44,647 nt of DNA. It comes from Parvibaculum sp. GTDB lineage: Bacteria; Pseudomonadota; Alphaproteobacteria; Parvibaculales; Parvibaculaceae. Shown here in pieces: positions 25,024 through 32,832 of the stretch. Position numbers and translations under genes: made by a program. Every line of letters starts with the position of its first letter. Positions within the stretch are counted from its first letter, which is position 1. Under the pieces are notes generated by a model that saw only the letters and a program-made list of their open reading frames with translations, had not been told where the DNA came from and searched no databases. Location: NCBI GenBank assembly GCA_030649335.1, contig JAUSLL010000017.1, forward strand, positions 1 through 44,647. Reading direction: 5' to 3'.

Positions 25024-26634
25024 ATGCTTCACTTTGAACGCTGGAAGATTGTGCTGATTGCACTTGTGACGCTCGCGGGCGTTATCTTTACGGCTCCAAA
25101 CTTCGTCGCCAAGGAAACTCTGGCGAAATTCCCGGCCTTCTGGCCCAGCCAGCAGATCAACCTCGGCCTCGACTTGCGCGGCGGCTCCTACCTGCTGTTG
25201 CAGGTGGAAACCGAAAACCTGAACAAGGAACGGTTGCAGGCGCAGCTCAACGATGTGCGCAAGGCGCTGCGCGACGAGAAGGTGCTGTACACCGGTCTCG
25301 CGATGAAAAGCGACGGCATCACCGTTCGCATCACCAAAGACGAAGATGTCGAGAAATCAGTCGAAGCCATCGAGGGCCTTGGCAATGTGATCGCCGCAAA
25401 CTTGCTGACAGGCGGTCTCGGTGAACGCGACATTGCCGTCGTCGCCGAAGGCAATCTCATCACGGTGACAAACACCGAAGCGGCGGTCCTCGCACGCGCA
25501 CAGTCGGCCATTCAGCAGTCGATGGAAATCGTCCGTCGCCGTATCGACGAAATGGGCACGACCGAGCCTGTGATCCAGCAGCAGGGTCTTGACCGTATTC
25601 TCGTGCAGGTACCGGGTCTCGATGATCCGCAACGCCTGATCGAACTTCTCGGCAAGACGGCGAAAATGAACTTCCGCCTCGTCGACACATCGACGACCGC
25701 GCAGCAGGCGCTCCAGAGCCGCGTCATTCCGGCAAGCTCGGAAGTTCTCTATATGACCGAGAGCCCGGACACGCCGATCCTCGTCAAACGCCGCGTCATG
25801 GTGGGCGGCGACAGCCTGACCGATGCACAGCCCGGCTTTGACTCCCGCACGGGCGAACCGGTCGTCAACTTCACGTTCAACAGCTCCGGTGGTCGCTTGT
25901 TCGGCGAAGTCACGCGCGACAATGTGGGCAAGCCGTTCGCCATCGTGCTCGACGACATGGTGATCAGCGCACCGCGCATCAACGAACCCATCGTCGGCGG
26001 CTCCGGCCAGATCAGCGGCAGCTTCAGCGTGCAGCAAGCCAACGACCTTGCCATTCTGCTGCGTGCCGGCGCTTTGCCCGCACCGCTCAAAATTCTTGAG
26101 CAACGCACAGTGGGCGCGAGCCTCGGCGCGGACTCGATCCGCTCCGGTGTCATCGCCTCGATTATCGGCTCGGTTGCCGTTGTCATCTTCATGATGGCGT
26201 CCTACGGCTTGTTCGGCGTCTTTGCCAATATCGCGCTGATCGTCAACGTCGTCCTGATCATGGGGGCCTTGTCGCTCCTGCAGGCGACACTGACACTGCC
26301 GGGCATCGCGGGCATCATTCTGACCATCGGCACCGCCGTCGATGCCAACGTGCTGATTTACGAACGTATCCGTGAAGAATTACGTTCCGGCAAAACCGTG
26401 ATCGCGGCAATTGACGCGGGCTATAACCGCGCTTTGGCACCTATCATCGACGCCAACGTGACCCACTTTATCTCGGCGGCTGTGCTGTTCGAATTGGGTT
26501 CGGGTCCGGTGCGCGGCTTTGCTGTGACGCTTGCCATCGGCGTTGTCACTTCGGTGTTTACTGCCGTGACCGTCAACCGCCTGATTGTTTCGACCTGGGT
26601 ACGCCGCACGCGTCCCAAGTCAATCGTGCTCTGA
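25024..26634 (+). CDS. secD: Protein translocase subunit SecD
   Basis: This 536-residue RND-family membrane protein works with SecF and uses the proton gradient to finish Sec export on the periplasmic side. An N-terminal helix (about 8-27) is followed by the 'INLGLDLRGGSYLLLQVE' motif and the large periplasmic P1 domain (about 35-360, including 'RRRIDEMGTTEPVIQQQG' and 'GRLFGEVTRDNVGKPFAIVLD'). Five more helices follow. The proton-relay motif appears as 'ILTIGTAVDANVLIYERIREELRSG' (read in parts). Length is typical of alphaproteobacterial SecD. secF follows with a 9-base gap. Confidence 0.96.
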   Translation: MLHFERWKIVLIALVTLAGVIFTAPNFVAKETLAKFPAFWPSQQINLGLDLRGGSYLLLQVETENLNKERLQAQLNDVRKALRDEKVLYTGLAMKSDGITVRITKDEDVEKSVEAIEGLGNVIAANLLTGGLGERDIAVVAEGNLITVTNTEAAVLARAQSAIQQSMEIVRRRIDEMGTTEPVIQQQGLDRILVQVPGLDDPQRLIELLGKTAKMNFRLVDTSTTAQQALQSRVIPASSEVLYMTESPDTPILVKRRVMVGGDSLTDAQPGFDSRTGEPVVNFTFNSSGGRLFGEVTRDNVGKPFAIVLDDMVISAPRINEPIVGGSGQISGSFSVQQANDLAILLRAGALPAPLKILEQRTVGASLGADSIRSGVIASIIGSVAVVIFMMASYGLFGVFANIALIVNVVLIMGALSLLQATLTLPGIAGIILTIGTAVDANVLIYERIREELRSGKTVIAAIDAGYNRALAPIIDANVTHFISAAVLFELGSGPVRGFAVTLAIGVVTSVFTAVTVNRLIVSTWVRRTRPKSIVL

Positions 26635-26643
26635 TCGAGGACT

Positions 26644-27594
26644 ATGACTATGATGCGTCTTAAACTCGTCCCGGAAGGCACAAAGATTCCGTTTGTGAAA
26701 TTCCGACATATCGCCGTCGGCTTTTCGCTGGTGATCGTGGTTGCGGCCTTCGCCGCGATGTTCACCAAGGGCTTCAACTTCGGCATCGACTTCAAAGGCG
26801 GTACCGTCATTGAAATCGCCACCAAGGATGTGGCCGATCTGACCGATCTGCGTACCCGCCTCGGTAAGCTCAATCTTGGCGAAGTGCAGTTGCAGCGCTT
26901 CGGCGACGATCACAATGTGTTGATCCGCGTTGGTGCGACCACTGAAAACGCTGAATCCGAAACCGGTGAAATGATTGTCCAGAAGGTGAAAGCCGAACTG
27001 GGTGACAGCGTGGATTACCGCCGTATCGAAAGCGTCGGCCCGCAGGTCTCGGGCGAGCTCATCAAAGCCGCCGTGCTTGCCGTGCTCGTTTCCGTCGTCG
27101 CGATGTTCGCTTACATCTGGTTCCGTTTCGAATGGCAATTCGGTCTGGGTGCCGTTTTGTCGATTGTCCATGACGTGATGGCGACGATCCTTGTCTTCTC
27201 GCTGTTCCAGCTGGAATTCAACCTGACAACCATCGCCGCGCTGCTGACCATCGTGGGCTATTCAATGAACGACACCGTCGTCGTCTTCGACCGTATGCGC
27301 GAAAATCTGCGCAAATATAAGAAGATGGATCTCGGCGATCTGATCGATCTGTCGCTCAACGAAACGCTGTCGCGCACGATCATGACCTCGACGACGACGC
27401 TCATCGCGCTCATCTCGCTCTTCGTCTTCGGCGGCGAAGTGATCCGCAGCTTCACCTTCGCCATGATCTTCGGCATTCTGATCGGCACCTATTCGTCGAT
27501 CTATGTCGCCGCTCCCGTGCTGATGGCCATTGGCATCACACGCGAATGGGGCGCGGTGCAACTGACGCGCGCGAAGAACGCCACCGGCAAATAA
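26644..27594 (+). CDS. secF: Protein translocase subunit SecF
   Basis: This 316-residue partner of SecD has six membrane helices. Features include the first helix followed by 'FNFGIDFKGGTVIEI', the periplasmic region ending 'VGPQVSGELIKAAVLA', and the conserved 'IVGYSMNDTVVVFDRMREN' with Asp and Arg for proton coupling. 'LSRTIMTSTTTLIALISLFVFGG' closes the helical bundle. Start codons ATG 26644, 26650 and 26653 are clustered. GAGG at 26637-26640 best suits 26650, a difference of two residues. The stop abuts the next start with no gap (TAAATG). Confidence 0.96.
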   Translation: MTMMRLKLVPEGTKIPFVKFRHIAVGFSLVIVVAAFAAMFTKGFNFGIDFKGGTVIEIATKDVADLTDLRTRLGKLNLGEVQLQRFGDDHNVLIRVGATTENAESETGEMIVQKVKAELGDSVDYRRIESVGPQVSGELIKAAVLAVLVSVVAMFAYIWFRFEWQFGLGAVLSIVHDVMATILVFSLFQLEFNLTTIAALLTIVGYSMNDTVVVFDRMRENLRKYKKMDLGDLIDLSLNETLSRTIMTSTTTLIALISLFVFGGEVIRSFTFAMIFGILIGTYSSIYVAAPVLMAIGITREWGAVQLTRAKNATGK

Positions 27595-27966
27595 ATGGCC
27601 GTTCCGCGCTTTGAGGGCCAGCCGTTGATTGACGCTTATGGCAACAATCAGTTCCGGCTGGCGGCGCAGGAATTCGACGGCTCGATGTTGCTCACACCCA
27701 AGGGCGTTTACCCCTGGGCTGTGACGCGCATCGAAGACGCCGACATTGACGGTCTTGCCGCTGTGATCGCCGCTGCCGACACCTTCGATTTTCTGATTGT
27801 CGGCACCGGTCTGACGATGGCGCGCTGGCCCAAACACATCACCGCTCATCTCGAGGCGTTGCGAATCATCCCCGATTTTATGGACACAGGCGCAGCAGCA
27901 CGGACCTACAATGTGCTCCGCGCCGAAGATCGCCGCGTTGCCGCTGCGCTAATTGCGGTTCTTTGA
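27595..27966 (+). CDS. Mth938-like domain protein (DUF498, NDUFAF3 family)
   Basis: This 123-residue soluble protein is of the Mth938/DUF498 fold. Signature features are 'PLIDAYGNNQFRLAAQEFDGSMLL' (in parts), 'WAVTRIEDADIDGLAAVI', 'DFLIVGTGLTMARWPKHI', 'MDTGAAARTYNVL' and 'AAALIAVL'. The family includes human NDUFAF3, an assembly factor for respiratory complex I that cooperates with NDUFAF4. Placement directly after secF (no intergenic base) is a recurring alphaproteobacterial arrangement. No catalytic residues are known. In bacteria a complex I role is an inference from the eukaryotic homologue. An NDUFAF6-like gene lies 872 bases downstream. Confidence 0.88.
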   Translation: MAVPRFEGQPLIDAYGNNQFRLAAQEFDGSMLLTPKGVYPWAVTRIEDADIDGLAAVIAAADTFDFLIVGTGLTMARWPKHITAHLEALRIIPDFMDTGAAARTYNVLRAEDRRVAAALIAVL

Positions 27967-28128
27967 GCAATTGCTCACCGGAATGCTTGGCTTTTGGGTC
28001 CGGAAATTCTAGTTTCGGTGCAAGGTCGCGACTCTCTGTCACGGGGGTTATGCGGCGCACCATCCTTAGCCAATGGTCCGCCAAATGCCCGCGCCGCGAC
28101 CACCAAGATTACTCATAGGGGAACAAAC

Positions 28129-28734
28129 ATGGCTGCCATTTTGACCTCACTGCGAAACACAGTGATTGCCGGTTTCGTGCTGGCAGTGGTGATGCTGCTG
28201 ATCTACATGAATTCCGGCGGCGCACTCGATCGCAACTTCTTCACCTTCGTCATCCGCTGGTCGCATGTGCTTTGCGGCGTGATGTGGATCGGCATTCTCT
28301 GGTATTTCAACTTCGTCCAAATTCCGTCCATGCCGAAAATTCCGGATGAACAGAAACCCGCCATCGGCAAAGTGATCGCGCCGGAAGCCCTGTTCTGGTT
28401 CCGCTGGGGCGCCATGGGCACAATCGTTTTCGGCATCATCCTTGCCCACCTGAACGGTTATCTGCTCAACGCCTATACGCTGGGCGCCGCCGAAGGCTTC
28501 GCTGTGCCGAAAGACACATTCATCGGCATCGGCATGTGGCTTGGCACGATCATGTGGTTCAACGTCTGGTTCATCATCTGGCCGAACCAGAAGATCGCTC
28601 TCGGCCTGATCGACGCACCGGCAGACAAGAAGCCGGCCGCCGGCCGCACCGCGATGCTTTTCTCGCGCACCAACACGCTGCTCTCGATCCCGATGCTGTT
28701 TTCGATGGTCGCGGCACAGAACCTCGCTTTCTGA
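28129..28734 (+). CDS. Urate hydroxylase PuuD-type membrane domain protein, without cytochrome c domain
   Basis: This 201-residue integral membrane protein has about five hydrophobic segments. The stretch 'FVIRWSHVLCGVMWIGILWYFNFVQIPSM' (about residues 35-63, read by its W-H-x5-W-I-G and FNFVQxP motifs) is typical of the Urate_ox_N/DUF989 family, as is 'LFWFRWGAMGTIVFGIILA'. Full-length PuuD proteins carry a C-terminal cytochrome c domain and oxidise urate; here that domain and any CxxCH are absent, so urate hydroxylation should not be assumed. AGGGGA 6 bases upstream fixes the start. It has its own upstream region (162 bases) and a terminator downstream, so it looks like a separate unit within the secDF-NDUFAF6 block. 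Confidence 0.75.
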   Translation: MAAILTSLRNTVIAGFVLAVVMLLIYMNSGGALDRNFFTFVIRWSHVLCGVMWIGILWYFNFVQIPSMPKIPDEQKPAIGKVIAPEALFWFRWGAMGTIVFGIILAHLNGYLLNAYTLGAAEGFAVPKDTFIGIGMWLGTIMWFNVWFIIWPNQKIALGLIDAPADKKPAAGRTAMLFSRTNTLLSIPMLFSMVAAQNLAF

Positions 28735-28778
28735 GCACGGTTTGATTTGCCATCCTGATGGAATGGCGACAAAGACAT

Positions 28779-28814
28779 ACGGGGCTGTCGCAAGGCAGCC
28801 CCGTTGCTATTTTC
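28779..28814 (+). terminator. Rho-independent terminator after the PuuD-type gene
   Basis: A 9-bp perfect stem (ACGGGGCTG, 28779-28787, with CAGCCCCGT, 28796-28804) around an 8-base loop is followed by TGCTATTTT. It ends the PuuD-type transcript before the next gene. Confidence 0.75.
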
Positions 28815-28837
28815 AGATGAAGCAGAAGTAAGAGACG

Positions 28838-29692
28838 ATGAGCGAGTTGCGACCCGATCAATCCATGATCTCCTGCCTCGATAATGTGAGGCGGATGGAC
28901 CATGACCGCTATCTGACCGCCTTGCTGGCGCCGTCACCGGCCCGCGGCAAGCTCATTGCGCTCTATGCCTTCAACGCCGAAATCGCCCGCGTGCGCGAAA
29001 TGGTGAGCGAGCCGATGCTCGGCCAGATCCGTCTGCAATGGTGGCGCGAGGCGCTGGAAGGCATCGCGCAAGGCGAGGTGCGCGGCCATGAAGCGGCGGT
29101 GGGACTGGCCGAAGCCTTTAGCGCAGAAGATCTCGATGTTGCCGGATTGACCGCGCTCATCGACGCACGCGAACGCGACCTCGACGACGAACCTTTCGCC
29201 GATATGACGGCGCTCAATGAGTATTGCTCAAAAACATCTTCGGGCCTGATGCGACTGGCGGCACGGGCGCTGTCGCCGCATGGTGTGGCAGACGACATCA
29301 TCGACAATGCCGGTATCGGCTATGCGCTGACAGGACTGCTGCGGGCCTTGCCGGTTCATGCCTCGCAGGGTCGGCTCTATTTGCCGCTTGATCTGCTGGG
29401 ACAACATAATGTTGATCCGCATACGATCTTTGCCGGTGAGATGAGCGACGGCTTGCGCGCGATCATCGGTGTTGTGGCGGCTGAGGCGCGCGAACGGCTG
29501 AAGGCGGCGCGGGCGGTATCGCCCAATGCACCGCGAAATGTTCTGGCGGCACTATGGCCTGCGTCTCTGTGTGACGCTTATCTTGATCGCATTACTGCGC
29601 CGGGATTTGATCCGTTCCGGCAGGCGGTGGAGGTGCCTGTGTTCCGCCGGCAGTTGCGGTTGCTGGGTCGGAAATTTGCGGGACGGTTTTGA
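28838..29692 (+). CDS. Squalene/phytoene synthase family protein, NDUFAF6-like
   Basis: This 284-residue protein is of the trans-isoprenyl-diphosphate synthase fold. Recognisable parts are 'DHDRYLTALLAPSPARGKLIALYAFNAEIARVREMVSE' (in parts), 'GQIRLQWWREAL', 'NEYCSKTSSGLMRLAARAL', 'GIGYALTGLLRALP' and 'GRLYLPLDLL'. In true squalene or phytoene synthases the first helix motif carries two aspartates (DxxxD/DxxED). Here that position reads 'NAEIARVRE', and the second motif is also degenerate. This matches alphaproteobacterial and mitochondrial NDUFAF6 proteins, needed for complex I assembly, rather than hopanoid or carotenoid enzymes. No carotenoid or hopanoid genes are nearby. It is annotated in many genomes simply as 'phytoene synthase', which I think is misleading here. 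Confidence 0.82.
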   Translation: MSELRPDQSMISCLDNVRRMDHDRYLTALLAPSPARGKLIALYAFNAEIARVREMVSEPMLGQIRLQWWREALEGIAQGEVRGHEAAVGLAEAFSAEDLDVAGLTALIDARERDLDDEPFADMTALNEYCSKTSSGLMRLAARALSPHGVADDIIDNAGIGYALTGLLRALPVHASQGRLYLPLDLLGQHNVDPHTIFAGEMSDGLRAIIGVVAAEARERLKAARAVSPNAPRNVLAALWPASLCDAYLDRITAPGFDPFRQAVEVPVFRRQLRLLGRKFAGRF

Positions 29693-29711
29693 TGCTCAAA
29701 CCGCAATAATT

Positions 29712-29803
29712 CTCCGTCTTACCCCGGCTTGACTGGGGCACCCATCTAACTTCACACGCCGCCGCGAAGATGGATGGCCCGATCAAGTCGGGCCAGGTCG
29801 GAG
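29712..29803. repeat. Palindromic intergenic element, second copy of a related class
   Basis: Outer arms CTCCG and CGGAG enclose a CCCC/GGGG hairpin with 'GGCTTGACT' between, a central CCATCT / AGATGG stem, and a 7-bp hairpin GGCCCGA/TCGGGCC with a TCAAG loop. The layout parallels the element at 19512-19601 (two small side hairpins with CTTGA/TCAAG loops and a central stem), but the base sequence differs. It lies between convergent genes for the NDUFAF6-like protein and TrmFO, and could terminate both. Confidence 0.75.
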
Positions 29804-29822
29804 TATTTCAGATGATTGAGAA

Positions 29823-31217
29823 CTACTCAGCAGCATCCACACGCGGTGAGAGCCATGCATCAACCTCACGCAATGCCCGCGCCGTATGCGCGCGTTTGCG
29901 GGCTGGACCCTTGGCCTTGCCGCGCGGCTTTTTGCCCTCCGCATCAAGCGGGGTTTCAACTTCGGGAAACAAACCGAAATTGACGTTCATCGGCTGGAAT
30001 GTCTCGACGTTCGCTTCGCCCGTGATATGCGCAAGCAGCGCGCCAAGCGCCGTATTGCGCGGCGGCAGGGAAATGTCATGTGCGAGGCGCTCGGCGGCGG
30101 CGAAGCGGCCTGCGAGAATGCCCATCGCGGCGCTCTCGACATAACCTTCAACACCTGTGACCTGACCGGCAAAGCGCAGACGCGGCTGGTTCTTCAGACG
30201 CATCGTGCCGTCGAGAACCTTGGGGCTGTTGAGAAACGTGTTGCGATGCAGGCCGCCGAGACGTGCGAACTCGGCTTTTTCCAGACCCGGAATGGTACGG
30301 AACACGCGCGTCTGTTCGCCATGCTTCATCTTGGTCTGAAAACCGACCATGTTGTAGAGCGTGCCCAGTGCATTGTCCTGACGGAGCTGGATGACGGCAT
30401 AGGCTTTGACAGTCGGATTATGCGCATTGGTGAGACCGACAGGCTTCATCGGGCCCCAGCGCAAAGTCTCGTGGCCGCGTTCGGCCATGACTTCAATGGG
30501 GAGACACCCGTCGAAATAGGGCGTGTTTTTTTCCCATTCCTGAAAATCACCCTTCTCGCTTTCGATCAGCTCACGGATGAATGTGTTATATTGATCGCGG
30601 TCGAGCGGGCAGTTGATGTAATCCTTACCGTCGCCGTCGGGACCGATCTTGTCGTAGCGCGACTGGAACCAGCAGACAGACATGTCGATACTGTCGCGGT
30701 AGACAATCGGCGCGATGGCATCGAAAAAGGCGAGTTCTTCGGCACCCGTGAGACCGGCAATGGCTTCACCCAGTGCCGCTGACGTGAGCGGGCCGGAAGC
30801 GACGATGACATTGTCCCAATCGGCAGGCGGCAGGCCCGCGACTTCGCCACGCTCGACGGTGACGAGCGGATGGGCGGTGAGCTTTTCCGTGACGAATTTC
30901 GAGAAAATGTCGCGGTCCACGGCGAGCGCGCCACCGGCAGGCACTTTGGCGACTTCGGCAGCGGCCATGGTGAGCGATCCGGCACGGCGCATTTCCTCGT
31001 GCAACAGACCCACTGCATTTTGTTCCGCATCATCGGAGCGGAAGGAATTGGAGCAGACGAGTTCGGCAAAGCCGTCGGTCTGGTGTACGTCGGTTTTGAC
31101 GACGGGGCGCATTTCGTGGAGCACAACGGGGACGCCCGCATTGGCAATCGCCCATGCGGCTTCCGATCCGGCCATGCCGGCGCCGATAACGTGAACTGGT
31201 TTTGGGGTCTGGGTCAT
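29823..31217 (-). CDS. trmFO: Methylenetetrahydrofolate-tRNA-(uracil-5-)-methyltransferase TrmFO
   Basis: This 464-residue FAD protein makes 5-methyluridine at position 54 of tRNA using methylenetetrahydrofolate as carbon donor. The N-terminal FAD site is '[17 protein letters not shown]', followed by the diagnostic '[27 protein letters not shown]' region (in parts). The nucleotidyl and active-site cysteine segments 'SFRSDD' and '[15 protein letters not shown]' are present. Motifs 'GWGPMKP' type ('[11 protein letters not shown]') and 'MHRNTFL'-type ('[11 protein letters not shown]') also fit. A basic C-terminal tail of about 30 residues is longer than usual. The ATG at 31217 is chosen by family fit; its upstream bases show no good ribosome-binding site. 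Confidence 0.94.
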   Translation of the reverse strand: MTQTPKPVHVIGAGMAGSEAAWAIANAGVPVVLHEMRPVVKTDVHQTDGFAELVCSNSFRSDDAEQNAVGLLHEEMRRAGSLTMAAAEVAKVPAGGALAVDRDIFSKFVTEKLTAHPLVTVERGEVAGLPPADWDNVIVASGPLTSAALGEAIAGLTGAEELAFFDAIAPIVYRDSIDMSVCWFQSRYDKIGPDGDGKDYINCPLDRDQYNTFIRELIESEKGDFQEWEKNTPYFDGCLPIEVMAERGHETLRWGPMKPVGLTNAHNPTVKAYAVIQLRQDNALGTLYNMVGFQTKMKHGEQTRVFRTIPGLEKAEFARLGGLHRNTFLNSPKVLDGTMRLKNQPRLRFAGQVTGVEGYVESAAMGILAGRFAAAERLAHDISLPPRNTALGALLAHITGEANVETFQPMNVNFGLFPEVETPLDAEGKKPRGKAKGPARKRAHTARALREVDAWLSPRVDAAE

Positions 31218-31261
31218 GGGGGAGGAAATAGCATAGGCGGGCGGGGGCCTCAATGACCACC

Positions 31262-31390
31262 GCGCCCCCCGCCCAAAACGCGAGGCGCGTTTTGACCTCC
31301 CCACGAGGGGGAGGTTAAGAAAAGGACGGAATTACCTCCCCCTTGTGGGGAGGTCAAAAAATCGACTTAGATTTTTTTGGTGGGGGCGCC
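31262..31390. repeat. Large inverted repeat with side hairpins
   Basis: Two 22-base arms (31294-31315 and 31334-31355) are inverted repeats with one mismatch, separated by an 18-base AT-richer loop. Outside them each flank carries its own small hairpin: AAAACGCG-AGG-CGCGTTTT on the left and AAAAAATC-GACTTA-GATTTTTT on the right. Outer GC-rich arms (about 31262-31273 and 31379-31390) pair again. The two side hairpins differ in sequence but keep pairing. The element fills the gap between the amidase stop and the trmFO start and touches the amidase stop codon. Confidence 0.85.
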
Positions 31391-32821
31391 TCAGCCCCAG
31401 ATTTTCGGATGCCTATCCGCCCAAGGCATTTCCTTCTCCAGCTGTCCTGCCAAACGGTAAAGCGTGGCTTCGTCGGCATAACGTCCCGTGAACATCATGC
31501 CGATGGGCAAACCACTCGCGCTCATGTGCAGCGGCAGCGACAGCGAGGGCTGGCCGGTAAAGTTGAAGGGCGGGGTAAACGGGAAAGTTTTGCCCTGCCG
31601 TTTGTTGACTTCGCGGGCTTCCAGATTGACCGGATCGACATAGCCGATTTCGGGGGGCGGCGTGCCCATGACAGGCGAGAGATAGACGTCGAATTCCTCG
31701 AATGTCTCAAGCACCTGACGGTTGATGAGGCGCAAAGTCTGCCAGCCCCACATGGCTTGCTCGCCCGTCACCTTACGACCACCTTTGAGCGCGGCCCATG
31801 TAAGACCTTCCAATTCATCCGGCTCCGGCTCGCGGCCTTTAGCAGCAATGCGCCGTCCCATGCCGGCGGCGAAGTTCGATGCGCCGACCGCAGACTGGGC
31901 CTGATAATAGGTGCGGTAATCGACGCCCAATCCGCGTGGCACCATCTCGTGACCGAGATGTTTGAGCGCGTCGGCTGTACGTTCGAGTGCGGCTTGGACT
32001 TCCTCATCAATCGGACGACCGTTCGGCGTCTCGCTCGACCATGCGATGCGCAATTTGCCGGGCGAGGCCTGAACCTCTTCCATATAGGGTCGCGCTTTGG
32101 CGGGCGGCGCATAGGGCGAAGCACGTTCGGGATAGCCGGTGGCATCGAGCATCGCGGCACTGTCGCGCACCGTGCGGCTCACCACATGATCGACGCTGAA
32201 GCCGATGGCGCGGTCGTAATCATTCGGGCCCTGCGGGTTGCGGTCGCGGGTGGTCTTCATGCCGACGAGGCCGCAGCAGGCGGCGGGAATGCGGATGGAG
32301 CCAAGCCCATCGCTGGCATGAGCCAGCGGCACAATGCCTGCGGCAACTGACGAGGCCGCACCGCCCGACGATCCGCCCGCGATGTGGTTGGTGTTCCAGG
32401 GCGAGCGGCAAGGGCCGAGAAGGGCGCTTTCGGTCGTGCCGGTGATGCCATATTCCGGCGTGTTGGTTTTGCCGACGAGTACGACGCCGGACGCGCGGTA
32501 ACGCTTCACGAGTTCGCTGTCGTGATCGTCTTGGATGTCGGCCACAAAGCGCGAGCCGCTGGTGCGCGGCCAGCCTTTGACCTCAGTACCGAGATCCTTG
32601 ATGAGAAAGGGCACGCCCTTGAACGGACCTTCAGGCAGCGGGCCTTTGGCGGCGGCGCGGGCGTCGTCATAGCCTTTGTAGACAACGGCGTTGAGCGCGG
32701 GATTGTATTTCTCGATGCGCTCGATGGCGGCTTCGGTGAGTTCAGCGGGTGTCACCTCGCCCTTTTGCACCAGCGCGGCGAGGCCAAGCCCGTCGTATTT
32801 CGTGTAATCGGAAAAGCTCAT
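31391..32821 (-). CDS. Amidase-signature hydrolase (downstream copy of tandem pair)
   Basis: This 476-residue amidase-signature family enzyme hydrolyses amide bonds with a Ser-cisSer-Lys triad. Lys is in 'PFLIKDLG', the Gly/Ser-rich signature is 'NTNHIAGGSSGGAASSVAAG' with cis-Ser and adjacent residues, and the nucleophile Ser is in 'DGLGSIRIPAACCGLVG'. Leu replaces the usual Gly in the D-G-G-G/S-S turn. AAGGGAGA before ATG 32821 decides the start. It begins 11 bases after the stop of the upstream amidase, and both end in 'RHPKIWG', indicating a tandem duplication. Substrate unknown; the sequence resembles 6-aminohexanoate-cyclic-dimer hydrolase and related enzymes but this is only a family likeness. 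Confidence 0.9.
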   Translation of the reverse strand: MSFSDYTKYDGLGLAALVQKGEVTPAELTEAAIERIEKYNPALNAVVYKGYDDARAAAKGPLPEGPFKGVPFLIKDLGTEVKGWPRTSGSRFVADIQDDHDSELVKRYRASGVVLVGKTNTPEYGITGTTESALLGPCRSPWNTNHIAGGSSGGAASSVAAGIVPLAHASDGLGSIRIPAACCGLVGMKTTRDRNPQGPNDYDRAIGFSVDHVVSRTVRDSAAMLDATGYPERASPYAPPAKARPYMEEVQASPGKLRIAWSSETPNGRPIDEEVQAALERTADALKHLGHEMVPRGLGVDYRTYYQAQSAVGASNFAAGMGRRIAAKGREPEPDELEGLTWAALKGGRKVTGEQAMWGWQTLRLINRQVLETFEEFDVYLSPVMGTPPPEIGYVDPVNLEAREVNKRQGKTFPFTPPFNFTGQPSLSLPLHMSASGLPIGMMFTGRYADEATLYRLAGQLEKEMPWADRHPKIWG

Positions 32822-32832
32822 CGGTATCTCCC

